The position numbers and the translations under genes were made by a program. Below the pieces are notes generated by a model. The model saw nothing but the letters and a program-made list of their open reading frames with translations, did no database searches and was not told where the DNA came from. This document shows positions 10,285 to 19,770 of a stretch of 28,617 nt of DNA, piece after piece (positions within the stretch are counted from its first letter, which is position 1; each line of letters starts with the position of its first letter). This stretch comes from Phaeoceros laevis (lineage: Eukaryota; Anthocerotophyta; Anthocerotopsida; Notothyladales), in the NCBI GenBank assembly GCA_049999765.1, contig JBNGIQ010005827.1, positions 1 through 28,617 on the forward strand, read 5' to 3'.

Positions 10285-11250
10285 TTCCAGAGCTCTGGGA
10301 ACGAGCATGGGCTCGATCCCCAGGCGCTCACATTGTATGCAAGTATGCAGCAGGAAGGCCTCTTTTCAGCAGACTGTGTTACGTTTGCTTGCTCCTGAAG
10401 GCTTGTACAAGTGTTGGTGCTCTAGAGCCGGGCAGGCAGCTGCATTCAGAGATCGTGGAAAGGAGACTGCTTGAAGTGGACAAAATACTGGGCACTTGTC
10501 TCATAACTATGAATGCAAGTTGTGGCCAATAGGGAATATGCACGCAAAGCGTTTGACAGTCTGTCCACAAGGGATGCGGTGACATGGACTGCCATGGTAA
10601 ATGGATATGCTGAGCATGGGCTCTGTACCCAGCTGCTCGGATGGTATGCAAGTATGCAGGAGGAAGGCCTCAGTTTAGCAGACAGTGTTACGTTTGCCTG
10701 CCTCCTTGTACCAATGCTGGGGCAGCTGCATTCAGACATTGTGGAAAGAGGACTACTTGAAGGTGACATAGTAGTGTGCAATTGTCTCATGAATATGTAT
10801 GCAAAATGTGGCGAGTTGGAAGATGGATACTAAGTGTTTGACAGTCTGTCCACAAGGGATGCGGTAACACGGACTGCCATGATTCAATGGGTATGCTGAT
10901 CATGGGCTCGGTCCCCAGGCACTTGCTTTGTATGGAAGTATGGAGCAGGAAGGCCTGATTTTAGCAAACAGGGTTACATACGTTTGCCTCCTGAAGGCTT
11001 GTACGAGTGTTGGTGCTCTACGACAGGGCAGGCAGGTGCATTCAGACATTGTGGAAAGAGGACCACTTGAAGGTGACATAGTAGTGTGCAATTGTCTCAT
11101 AAATATGTATGAAAATGTGGCCAGTTGGAAGATGCCCGCAAAGATGTGAATGAAGATCAAAGGTGCATTTTGTGCCTGCAGTTTGGTGCTAGTGCTGGTG
11201 CTCTAAAGCAGGGTAGTCAGCTGTATTCAGAGATTGTAGGAAGGATCCAA
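10285..11250 (+). pseudogene. decayed tandem PPR array (about three PLS cycles)
   Basis: Three successive cycles of roughly 300 bp, the expected length of a P-L-S triplet, are visible on the plus strand. Each carries variants of YAEHGL.., LYASMQEEGLSLADSVTFACLL, a KACTSVGA-like segment and GRQVHSDIVERG.LEGDIVV, followed by CNCLINMYAKCGELED. Stop codons and frameshifts occur in each cycle, for example after ELEDGY at about 10830 and in the MYENVASWKMPA segment at about 11110. There is no N-terminal targeting region and no E/DYW end. The cycles are so alike that recent unit duplication is likely. The array matches the 8611-9180 fragment in style but differs from the PPR sequence at 18520-20600. 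Confidence 0.8.
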
Positions 11251-11463
11251 CTGTCGCTTGATCACAGTACCACCAGCTTGACAACAGACCCTCTGAAATC
11301 GACACAAAAACTGCTAGAAGATGATTGCAAACCAGGGATGTCAAGCTTTATCAGCGTATCAGCCATACAGCAGGACAATGCTTAAGGCGTTTTTAGGGAA
11401 GGACACCACAAAGCTAATTGAAGGCCTTCTTTCACATTAGGCATTCTGAATTCAGGTGTAAGT

Positions 11464-11589
11464 ATTGACCCTCATGGACGTTTTGCTTTTGATGAGACCG
11501 GCTGCCTGTCTCTTTTCTTTCTGTTAGCTTGTGTATTATCCTATATTATTAGCAAAACGTCCATGAGGGTCAATCCTATATTATTAGCG
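11464..11589. repeat. 24-bp perfect inverted repeat with a 15-bp direct repeat around one arm
   Basis: Positions 11464-11487 are exactly the reverse complement of 11551-11574, separated by 63 bp. The right arm is flanked on both sides by the direct repeat TCCTATATTATTAGC (about 11539-11553 and 11575-11589). The arrangement looks like an inverted copy inserted by local template switching rather than a transposon. Confidence 0.85.
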
Positions 11590-11643
11590 TGAGAGAGTGT
11601 GTGTGTTTGCGTGGCATACATACATACAGGTAACCATCATCAT

Positions 11644-11693
11644 CTGACCATTTGCCTAAGACTAGGACTGGACCATTTGCCTAAGACTAGGAC
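11644..11693. repeat. direct duplication of GACCATTTGCCTAAGACTAG
   Basis: Two back-to-back copies of about 24 bp occur, differing only at the junction. This is a simple slippage duplication without coding content. Confidence 0.85.
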
Positions 11694-13239
11694 CTGCTTT
11701 CAAATCCGGAGAACTTTTGACACTTGAAGCATGACTGCTGGCCGATTATCCTTCTAATGCCTTTTTACACAGGTAGGAACAAGCATGGACGCCCGGGAAT
11801 GAACAGGTTTGACAGTTTGGTAGCAATGATGCACCCACAAACATAATGATGGTGACAAGATTGTCGGTAAGCCAAACCTGAATGCATTTTACTCTGTTTT
11901 GCTGCCAGGCATGGTGTTTCAGGCCGATCTGGCCCAGATACAGCAGGCTCGGTCTGTCCGACCTAAAGAACTAAGCCAGCAACTGCCTTGTCTTGCACAG
12001 ACGGGTGGAGGGCAGTTTGAGTGGAGGCTCGTCTGGCCACTACAGTCCCAAATCTCAAACAGATGTACAGCAGTCGCTATTACAAATCCAAGAAAACAAG
12101 CAGTGTTTTAGTTTCATCATTCTGCAAACTCTTGTTTCTAGGCCTGCCGTTTGGTGTCCAAAACTTGCAGGAATGCTATCACTATTCAACGAAATTGCAA
12201 AGAGCGGGCATTTCAGGTTAGTCAACTTGGAATGCTTCAGACTCTGTCAAGCTTCGTTGAGAACATGGGGGTGAGCCATGCCTCACCCGCTCCTCATCAG
12301 TGCCAGGCGGGATCCTTGAATGGGTTTCTGGAAAGCTTCGTGGCAAACCCACCTCAACGAAGGACTTGTGCAATTCGTGAATGTCTGAAAAAAGGTTAGC
12401 TGGCCATTCACTTCAAAAACATTGCATGTGTTAGTCAGGGATCATTTAATCCCTCATGCGCAGCAGTCAGGCAGCATTTCATGAGCAGCCTTTGACAGTC
12501 ACCCGTTGACATAGACCTTTTTGCCATTCAGGTGAAATGAGCACAATCGTTAGTCGGGCAGCATTTGACATTACGGCAGCACTCGGCAGTCACACATTCA
12601 TTGGTATCTTTTGACAGGAGTCATTTCATAAAGACCATCCAGCTCAAAAAGCCAAGCATGGGTGACTGGGCAGGCAGCATTCGAGCAACAGTTTTATAAC
12701 AGCAGCAGGCAGCCAACAGTAATCAAGCAGAAGGTATGTAAGCAGCAAAGACGTTCTAGGGTTCTTGTTAAAAAGGTCTACCTCGTTGGTCTGCTGGGAC
12801 ATCGCTGCTACCTAACTATCCTCCTCTTAATGTTGACTTGGTGAGAAGTGGTTGAGGCAGAGCAAAGTCGTGAGACAGGTTGTGTTTGAGCAGAACAACC
12901 GAGACAGTGAGGTAGCGTTGTGATGATCCCGAGACAAGGCTAGGTAGGAAACTGAGCACAAGATGTGTTTAAGGCTGGGACAAGGTTGGAGTTGGGAGAC
13001 TGCAAAGACGAAGACCAGGTTAAGACAGGACTGGGACAAAGTTGAGAAAGATCTGTAACGAAAGCCAGTTGAGATACTGGTGAGACACTGGTGGGGTAGA
13101 TCTGGAACACAATGACACTTGAGAGCGTTTTTCTGACAGCAGAGAACGTAGCCTACGCAGAAGGATTGTAGTTTGAGCAGGAAGGCGGGGCTGGCTCCTT
13201 ACAAGAGCAGGCTGTGGGCTTTGGGATGAACAGCAAAAA

Positions 13240-13600
13240 AGAGGTGGATTTTCTAATCAGTCCAGCCTCCGCTAACTCCTGGCACCTGTTCTCGACAATC
13301 TCCCATTCTGCTTGACTAAGGCGATGTCGCCTCCTAAACATTGATTTCTCGCTTGTGACTGCCACCTGAAACTTGTTCTTGGAGTACCTTCCTAGATCTT
13401 TCATGCTGAAAGCAAATACGTGCTTATACTTATTCAGCAGCTCCTTCATGAGCTTCTGCTCTGATATACTCAAGCAATCTGAGATTGCCCATGCGAACCC
13501 TTCTGTCATCACTTGACTAGGCCGAGGCACAAGGCCATGCCTTCTACTATGGTTTGTCAGCCTCTCCGGGTCATCACCTGCTGCTGTACCAGTTTTTGCA
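13240..13600 (-). pseudogene. N-terminal reverse transcriptase fragment of the methyltransferase-bearing retroelement
   Basis: On the minus strand the frame reads a typical leader and first block of a Ty3/gypsy reverse transcriptase. It begins with ISEQKLMKELLNKYKHVFAF, then KDLGRY, a RRRHRLSQAEWE segment, and ELAEAGLIRKSTS, equivalent to the xxLLxxGxIxxSxS block before the PIVxVxKK motif. It breaks off near 13245, before any catalytic aspartate, so fingers and palm are missing. It sits on the same strand and roughly 100-150 bp downstream of the methyltransferase. The sequence differs from the chromovirus RT at 21536-22160, so it comes from a different element. Confidence 0.7.
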
Positions 13601-13694
13601 GTGCACGCCATTAAATGTCCTCTTCCTTGACAATTTTCCCTTTTGCCACCTTGCCCTCTTCTGCTATTCCGAGCCGTTGTACCTCCCCAGATAG

Positions 13695-14870
13695 CTGCTG
13701 CTACCTCAGCTGATACGCAAGACCTGTGCAGGTCAGCCATTCCAGGCAATTTATGTCGAAGTCCCTGCCCAGCAGCCTCCTTATGGTGCCTTTGCTAAGC
13801 CCAGCCACTGCTGTGCTTCCCTCTGCGAAACCCATTGCCAATTCTCTCTCCACTGCCCACGGTTCTACCTCTGCCAAGTCTGTCATACACTACTCCAGCT
13901 CCCCCTCGCCTGAATGCATATGATCCTGGGGAGCTGACCAGCATCGGCCAGGCTACCCTCTCCATGCCTTGCCGGTTCACGCACAGGTATGGCAGTTTAT
14001 CCGTCTTAGCCACTCCGGCTGCTGTTCTCCCTGGCTGCATAATCTCCCTTAGCACCCTTGAGGCATGCCACGTGTGCTATGTTAGTCCAGTAGCTTCTCA
14101 AACGATGCGCGTGCGATCCAAATTGCACCACGTCAAGAATGATTTCCTCGCCCAATCAGCTCTTAATCTCCTGATAATCCTTGCGCAACTCGTCCCTTCG
14201 GTCAAAGCACGCAGGCACATTCTCTAATATGTACCAGCAGGCCTTGTGCTGCTGCTGTATGATCCTAAGTATCCTGACAATCTCGTTGAAAAGATGCCCA
14301 CGATCCTCTTCTAGCCCTGCACCCTTGCCTGCTGCCGACATTGTTTGGCACTCCCACCCCGCCATCACGAGGTCGATCTCCTCTCCGAGCGCACGGAAAT
14401 GTTCATGTCCCAGCAATGGAATGTCTGCAGGGAACAAAGTCTGGAAGCCCTTGATGGCACTAGCTGGAAGCTGTTCGGGATATTTCTTGACCATTTCTTG
14501 AACCCGTGTACGCGCGGTTATTTGGGCATTCCAATTGACGTCGCAATAAATATACTTTTTTTATTTTCATTCCATTTTTCAGAGCTGTCTCCAAGCTCGC
14601 GCCAAGCCGTGCGCACAGCTCCAGGAGAACTACTCCTTTCGGCTTCCATGAGATGACACATGTGTCAATGCTCTGCTCGCCTTCTCGCTGCCGGATCAGG
14701 CTACACTCAGGAGTCATATAGTCCTCCGGCGCATACGTGCTCACGGGCTCGTCCTTCCTTTCCATGCCATCCTCTCGTGCTGTTGCTCGTGTCAAGCTTT
14801 CATTCGATTTTAATTCCATGCATCGATTCTCGTTCTCACCCTCCATCCTTTCTGTGCATTCTTCCGCCTG
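13695..14870 (-). pseudogene. C5-cytosine DNA methyltransferase, apparently retrotransposon-borne, broken by frameshifts
   Basis: Read on the minus strand, conserved C5-methyltransferase motifs appear in canonical order: motif I LLELCARLGAS (about 14595-14630, AdoMet binding); a C-D-V-N-W step equivalent to motif II; motif IV GWECQTMSAAGKGAGLEEDR with the catalytic Cys at about 14348-14350; motif VI ENVP (about 14213-14224); motif VIII HRLRSYWTN (about 14080-14112); and a C-terminal block AMGFAEGST with IRRLLGRDFDIN..EWL (about 13710-13840) like motifs IX-X. The Pro normally preceding the catalytic Cys is Glu. Lesions: a 1-nt shift at about 14549, an in-frame TGA at 14156-14158, and shifts near 14050 and 13885. 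The enzyme would methylate cytosine C5 in DNA. RT sequence follows on the same strand. Upstream, the frame is cut at 14870 and can be joined in frame to the protease piece at 24920-25166. The closest subfamily cannot be settled by eye. Confidence 0.85.
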
Positions 14871-15662
14871 TGCAATGCTTTCCAGAAATGTGAAGTAAAT
14901 CTAGTATCACGATCACTCACAATAGATTTGGGTAGCCCGTGCAATCGGTATACATGTCTCAAATAGTTCTGTTGTTTCTACGGCTGTGCAGGTCTCTTTG
15001 GTAGGCACTAAATGCACCATCCTAGTAAGCTTATCTGTAAAAACTAGGATGGAATCATACCCATCTCGTGTCGTAGGGAGGCCGGTGATGAAGTCCATTG
15101 TGATATGTTGCCAAGGTTTGGCAGGCACTGGCAATGGCTGTAATAACCCCCTCTTCTTTGTCCTAGAAGCCTTGATCCTTTGACAAGTATCACACTCCTG
15201 CACAAAACTCCTCACTTCCTTATTCATACTTGGCCAGTAGTAATGCCTGCTGATGGACTGTTGTGTGCGTTGTATCCCTGGATGACCTGCAGATAGACTG
15301 CAATGAGCTTCTTTAATTATAGTAGTCCTAAGATCAAGAACTGCAGGGATATATAGCCTACCCTTGAAGTAGAGCAGGCCTTCATGCTGTTGCCAGTCTT
15401 GGGATGTTTCTTGATTCAACGTTTGCAGCACTTGTTGAGCCAAAGCGTCTTTGTTTAGAGCTTGTTGGATACTTGATCGCCACTGATCTTGTTCCTGCAC
15501 ACTGCTAGTAGTCAATGTGTTCAGTTGAAGACCTGTCTTTGTTTGTTCCTGCAAGTGCATGGGTTTTAAATTCAAAGCATCAATAGGTATTCGACTTAAC
15601 GCATCTTCGACTTGATTATCTACTCCTCGCAACCGTGAATGAGAATTGCTGAAGTAGCTCAA
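14871..15662 (-). pseudogene. chromovirus integrase, N-terminal zinc module and first half of catalytic core
   Basis: The minus strand shows the HHCC zinc module (EAHCSLSAGHPGIQRTQ, then ECDTCQRIKASRTKKRG) and the start of the DDE core: ITMDFITGLP (first Asp) and ILVFTDKLTRMVHLVPT. A frameshift near 14950 moves the next block, [20 protein letters not shown] with the second Asp, into another frame. It ends FWKAL at 14871-14875, where the sequence switches abruptly to the methyltransferase. The rest of the integrase, with the catalytic Glu, is found at 25167 on the other strand. Confidence 0.9.
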
Positions 15663-16044
15663 GCCACCGGGCTTGCTTCCTAGATAGAATAGCCTGTGTC
15701 TGAAGATATAACAAGGGATGATGGTCAGTCTCTATCTCAAAATGCCGTCCTTCCAGAAAACACCTCCATTTTTTAAGAGCCGGGATCTGAGCTATGGTCT
15801 CCTATTCGCTTGTAGTCCAGTTCAGTTCAGCTCCTTTTAACTTGCGTGAGAAATAGGCTGTAGGATGCCGTCCCTACACATCATCCTGTTGCAACACTGC
15901 TCCTATAGCTACATCTGATGCATCACATGTAACTATAAATTCCCTGCTGTAATCAGGGTAAGCTAGAACTGGAGCAGTTACTAAGGCTTGCTTGAGTTTT
16001 CGAAAGGCTTCTTCTTGTTCTCACTGCCAACACCATGCGCGTTC
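15660..16044 (-). pseudogene. chromovirus RNase H
   Basis: Minus-strand frames contain EFIVTCDASDVAIGAVLQQD (first catalytic Asp), AYFSRKLKGAELNWT, and FEIETDHHPLLYL with the D-H-x-L block. This is the order expected of the Ty3/gypsy RNase H that removes RNA from the hybrid. Stops occur after QQDDV and after NWTTSE, plus at least one frame change, so the domain is inactive. It joins directly to the RT above and the integrase below. Confidence 0.8.
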
Positions 16045-16358
16045 CTAGTGCAATAATCCAGTTAGGGGGGTTGCTATCCCAGCAAACCCTTTGACAAACT
16101 TCCTGTAGTAATTGGCTAATCCTAGGAAAGACTGAAGCTCCTTCACATTTGTGGGAGCTGGCCATTGGTCTATCACCTGGGTCTTTGCGGGATCCACCTT
16201 GATGCCACTCTTGTCCACAATATGTCCTAGATATTCCAGCTGTTCTGACAAGAATTCACACTTGGGTAGTTGTGCATACAGTTGGTGTTCATGGAGCCTT
16301 TGTAGAGTTTGCCTGAGCTTCACAAAGTATTCAGCTTTCGTCCTACTGTAAATCAGTA

Positions 16359-16462
16359 TATCATCCAAATAAACTACCAGATCATCATTAATCATATCAC
16401 GAAAANNNNNNNNNNTATCATCCAAATAAACTACCAGATCATCATTAATCATATCACGAAAA
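16359..16462. other. false assembly gap: 47 bp duplicated on both sides of 10 N
   Basis: Positions 16359-16405 and 16416-16462 are identical 47-bp sequences around a run of ten N (16406-16415). This is what an unmerged contig overlap looks like. Collapsing it leaves one copy of the YLDD-coding stretch of RT. Confidence 0.9.
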
Positions 16463-16544
16463 CGTCATTCATGAGCCCCTGGAATGTAGCCGGTGCATTG
16501 GTAAGACCAAAACTCATGACTAACCACTTATAATGACCGTACCT

Positions 16545-16549
16545 TGTGT
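16545..16549. repeat. target-site duplication TGTGT (left)
   Basis: Its partner is at 21531-21535. One copy suffices to restore the continuous RT reading, so the five bases were duplicated on insertion. Confidence 0.8.
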
Positions 16550-17230
16550 GATATGATGTGATATGATGATCATTTGAGGAGGTTAGATGGTCCCATAGAG
16601 GGTCCCCTTGCCCTGAATAGGGCACCCGCAAGCGGACGGATACAGTAGTATTTTTTATCTTAATTAAGTGCCGCCGATCACCCACGGTGCTCGGGTCCCA
16701 CGGTGAACTAGGGAGCCCACTAAAGTGCTCTAAAATGAACACTTCAGATTGCTGTGGTTGGCTTGCGACTTATTATAAGATAATAAATACTTTCCTTATC
16801 TTATTAAATATTCACAACTCAAACATTTAAATTTATTAGGTTCGTTAGAAAATTTGTGATTGGTTTGAGCGCAATGAATATATGAAGTATGAAATTAGTA
16901 TGTCATTAGATTTCATGTTCTAATAAGATATCTGACATAGTATAATGGATCCTCGCATTCTATACCTCATAAGATGTCAGTAATATGTATATGTCCCTGT
17001 AGGTGGGTGATTGGAAGCTGTGCGACGTGCCTTGTGTGGTGCTTCGTTTTTTGTGTGATGTTTGCTGTGGATTCAAGACTAATTGATACGGTGATCACTA
17101 TTCAGGTTTGCAGCTAATATCTTCCGTGATCGGGCATGATCTGGCAACCGGTGTGCAGCAAATTGGGGCGGAGAGGTCTTGTGCCTTTGTTATATGACGT
17201 AGGTCAACTTTTGCTTCAGAAAGCAGAATC
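16550..17230. other. non-coding left part of the 5-kb insertion
   Basis: A simple-sequence start is followed by a moderately GC-rich block to about 16740 and an A/T-rich block at 16760-16980. I see no coding or RNA gene. It may be the 3' non-coding end of the inserted unit if that unit reads on the minus strand. Confidence 0.4.
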
Positions 17231-17279
17231 TGTCTAGCTGATAGAGTAGGATCTGTCTAGCTGATAGAGTAGGTAATGC

Positions 17280-17420
17280 TTCAGAAAACACATTGTTATA
17301 CTGTCAAGCACCTGGCGCACATCCTCCAGCTCACCACATTGTGCATACATGTTCACCAGGGTGGTCTGGTCCTGCAGTTGGCTGCCATACAGATATGTCA
17401 TGATCATTAGCAGTGGCAAG
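17280..17420 (-). pseudogene. short PPR fragment
   Basis: On the minus strand a single PPR-motif end is visible: QLQDQTTLVNMYAQCGELED followed by VRQVLDSI. It is too short to act alone and probably belongs to the PPR material further right in the same insertion, separated from it by non-PPR sequence. Confidence 0.65.
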
Positions 17421-17542
17421 ATTGGCGTAGCCAGATGTTTGGCATCTGATGGAACGGCCTGGGTCTCAAATGACTAGCATGTAAGGTGTGTTAAAGCTAA
17501 TAGAATGTTAGGACCTCAAAAAGTAGAGGTTGGACAACTTTT

Positions 17543-17791
17543 CAGAAAAATAGCGAGTGAGTAACCCTTCAATGCTTCAAACAGCAGAAGCAAGGGCATG
17601 ATATGGAAGCATGATAAAATGGCTAGTTGTGACATGTAAATGAATAGCAGATATCTTAGATAGCTTGTGTCAGAAAAAATGGCGAGTGAGCAGCCCTTCA
17701 ATGCTTCAGAAAGCAGAAGCAAGGGCATGTTGTGGATGATAAAATGGCTAGTTGTGACATGTAAATGAATAGCAGATATCGTGGATAGCTG
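17543..17791. repeat. tandem duplication, period about 128 bp
   Basis: 17543-17665 and 17671-17791 are near-identical, sharing for example AATGGCTAGTTGTGACATGT and AATGAATAGCAGATATC. No coding content is recognised. Confidence 0.85.
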
Positions 17792-18515
17792 AGCTTGGAC
17801 AGACAGTAAACATGAGAGAAAGGACATACCTTGTGCCAGTGCGAAGTCCTAAATTGAATATAGAGTAAGACAGCAGGGTTAGAGAAGTAAACAAGATGAG
17901 CATAATAGAACATAGGCATTTGTAGGAAGACAGAAGTAGCGTTCATTTGCAAAAGAGAAGCAAAAGAGAAGTACTGGTTGCAGACTGTCCAGTAGAGAGG
18001 TCTGTCCTAGATATACCTTGATGACTGACTAGGTAGGATGCTGATTACCGGTTGGCAAGGCCGAAGACTGTGTATCCGCAGCAGTAGTTTTCCTTGCAGG
18101 CTGCGAGAGATATTCTCTACTACAGCTGCGTGCATCCAATGATGTTGAATAACCTGGTGTCTTCCATGTAGCTTGGCATTGTCTTTGAGTAAGAGAGAAG
18201 CAATGGCTGTACTGTTGCAAGCTCTGTTGTATAGCACTGCTAGCGCGTAAAGTTGCTCCATACGGGTGAAGATCAACAGCTACACGCTTGCATGGGCGCT
18301 TTTTACAACAATTTCCTTGCACCCTGACAGGTCCCTACCCTCATTCACTGTGTTCTTCCAATATCCCCGGGTATCCACGGGACAATGGCCCTTTTCTTAC
18401 TTCCAATCATCTCCCTTTCTGTTCAGTATGGGAGGAGACACATCATTCTGGTCAGGTGTTCTGATACGTGGTGGATGAGTGTCCGCGATCCCTGAGCACT
18501 GGCTAGATCTTCAGT
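17792..18515. other. unassigned stretch downstream of the DYW end
   Basis: Several overlapping minus-strand frames at 18007-18322 have no recognised motif. This lies downstream, on the coding strand, of the PPR-DYW pseudogene and could contain its former 3' UTR. Confidence 0.35.
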
Positions 18516-19434
18516 ATTCTCACGGTCGTCCCTTACAACTGCAACGCCCGTTTGCGAATCGATGCACATGGTACCCATCCCTTACCACAATGTCTCTCTG
18601 TTCAAGCCTTGACATGATTTCCGTGGAGCTGTGGCAGTCACTGCACATGCGTAGATTCTTCCAGCCCACCACATTTTGCATACATGTCCACCAGTAGGTG
18701 CCCACCAAGTGCTACATCATCCAGCAGACCTCTTTTGACAACCTTTGAGTGCAGCTGCCTGCCCCTCCGTGTGGCACCAGTGCTTGCACATGCCTTCAGA
18801 AAGCAAGCAAAAATGACATGGTCAGTTAAAATGAGGCCCGCCTCCTCCATTCGTCCGTACACATCAAGCGCCTCTTGGCCGAGTCCTTGCTGTGTATACC
18901 CAGCAATCAGGGCATTCCATGTCACCACAGCCTTTGAGTCCATGATGGCAAAAACCTGGCGGGCATCTTCCAGCTCACAACATTTTGCACACATATTCAA
19001 CAGGCAGTTGCCCATCACTACGTAATCCGACAGTCCGCAATCTGTGAGTGAAGTTGCCTGCCCTTCTGCAAGGCATCAGTGCTGTCACACGCCTTCAAAA
19101 GGCATGCAAGAGTAACATCGTTAGCCAAATTGAGGCCCGCCTCCTCCATTTGTCCATACAGAACAAGCGCCTCCTGGCCGAGTCCTTGCTGTGCATACCC
19201 AGCGATCAACGTTGTCCATGTCACCACATTTTTGTGTCCATGCTGTCAAAAACCTCCTCCATTTGTCCATACATAACAAGCGCCTCTTGGCCGAGTCCTT
19301 GCTGTGCATAGCCAGCAATCAGGGCATTCCATGTCACCACATCCTTTGTGTCCATGCTGTGAAAAACCTAGCACGCATCTGCTTGTCTAAGGCAGCCAGC
19401 TCCGCATCCACCTAGTCAGGCTTGAAGAAGTTGG

Positions 19435-19770
19435 TCAGCCATACGGGCTAGTTGGACTCCTTGTGCCTGAAGTCATGAGAGCGCGCGGTCTTCTTGTTCG
19501 TCCTCCTGGCCAAGCTGTCAAAAATGCTGCGTGCATCCTCCAACCTTCCTTCCCTCGGACGTCACTCTCCAACACATCAGCATGCACTTCCCTCCATGAT
19601 TCTATGTCTGCAGCTCGTGCACAAGTCTGGAGGGCTTTCTCACAGCCATTTACAACTTTGCGCGACCTCCTTGACGGCTTCTTGCAGGGTTGATGCATCT
19701 CACAGCCATTTACAGCTTTGGCGCGACCTCCTTGCCGGCTTCTCGCAGGCTTGATGGATTTGCCAGTCAT
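19435..19770 (-). pseudogene. divergent PPR segment within the array
   Basis: This minus-strand frame reads ALQTCARAADIESWREVHAD then VLESDVRGKEG, the look of a first PPR helix pair in another subfamily. It is preceded by a Lys/Arg-rich duplicated stretch. It differs from the LHSKVVKRG-type cycles on both sides, suggesting a mosaic built from more than one PPR gene. Confidence 0.5.
19639..19758. repeat. 60-bp tandem duplication
   Basis: Two adjacent 60-bp units start at 19639 and 19699, both containing CTCACAGCCATTTACA and GCGCGACCTCCTTG. They produce the repeated Arg/Lys-rich stretch in the divergent PPR segment. Confidence 0.85.

Larger units (their letters stand above)
11251..13150. other. 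intergenic stretch with short repeats, no recognised gene
   Basis: Apart from the inverted and direct repeats listed separately, I find no supported gene. Overlapping plus-strand frames at 11899-12399 share no recognisable motif. 12420-12700 repeats a GGCAGCATTT-like motif several times, and 12880-13100 is a purine-rich run of GAGACA/GGGACAAGG-type degenerate repeats. These may be decayed transposon or UTR sequence. Confidence 0.4.
16045..16549 (-). pseudogene. chromovirus reverse transcriptase, C-terminal half (YLDD)
   Basis: Minus-strand sequence gives [29 protein letters not shown], then INDDLVVYLDDILIYS with the catalytic YLDD. The thumb/connection blocks follow: CEFLSEQLEYLGHIV, NVKELQSFLGLANYYRKFVK. 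It continues the N-terminal half at 21536. A 1-nt loss in a T-run shifts the frame just before the gap, and a false assembly gap duplicates 47 bp across the YLDD-coding stretch. Without that artefact the block reads as one RT C-terminus. Confidence 0.9.

Noticed and set aside
11899-12399. Cluster of overlapping plus-strand frames
   Set aside because: Three frames overlap with no conserved motif or splice logic that I can support, so no gene is called.
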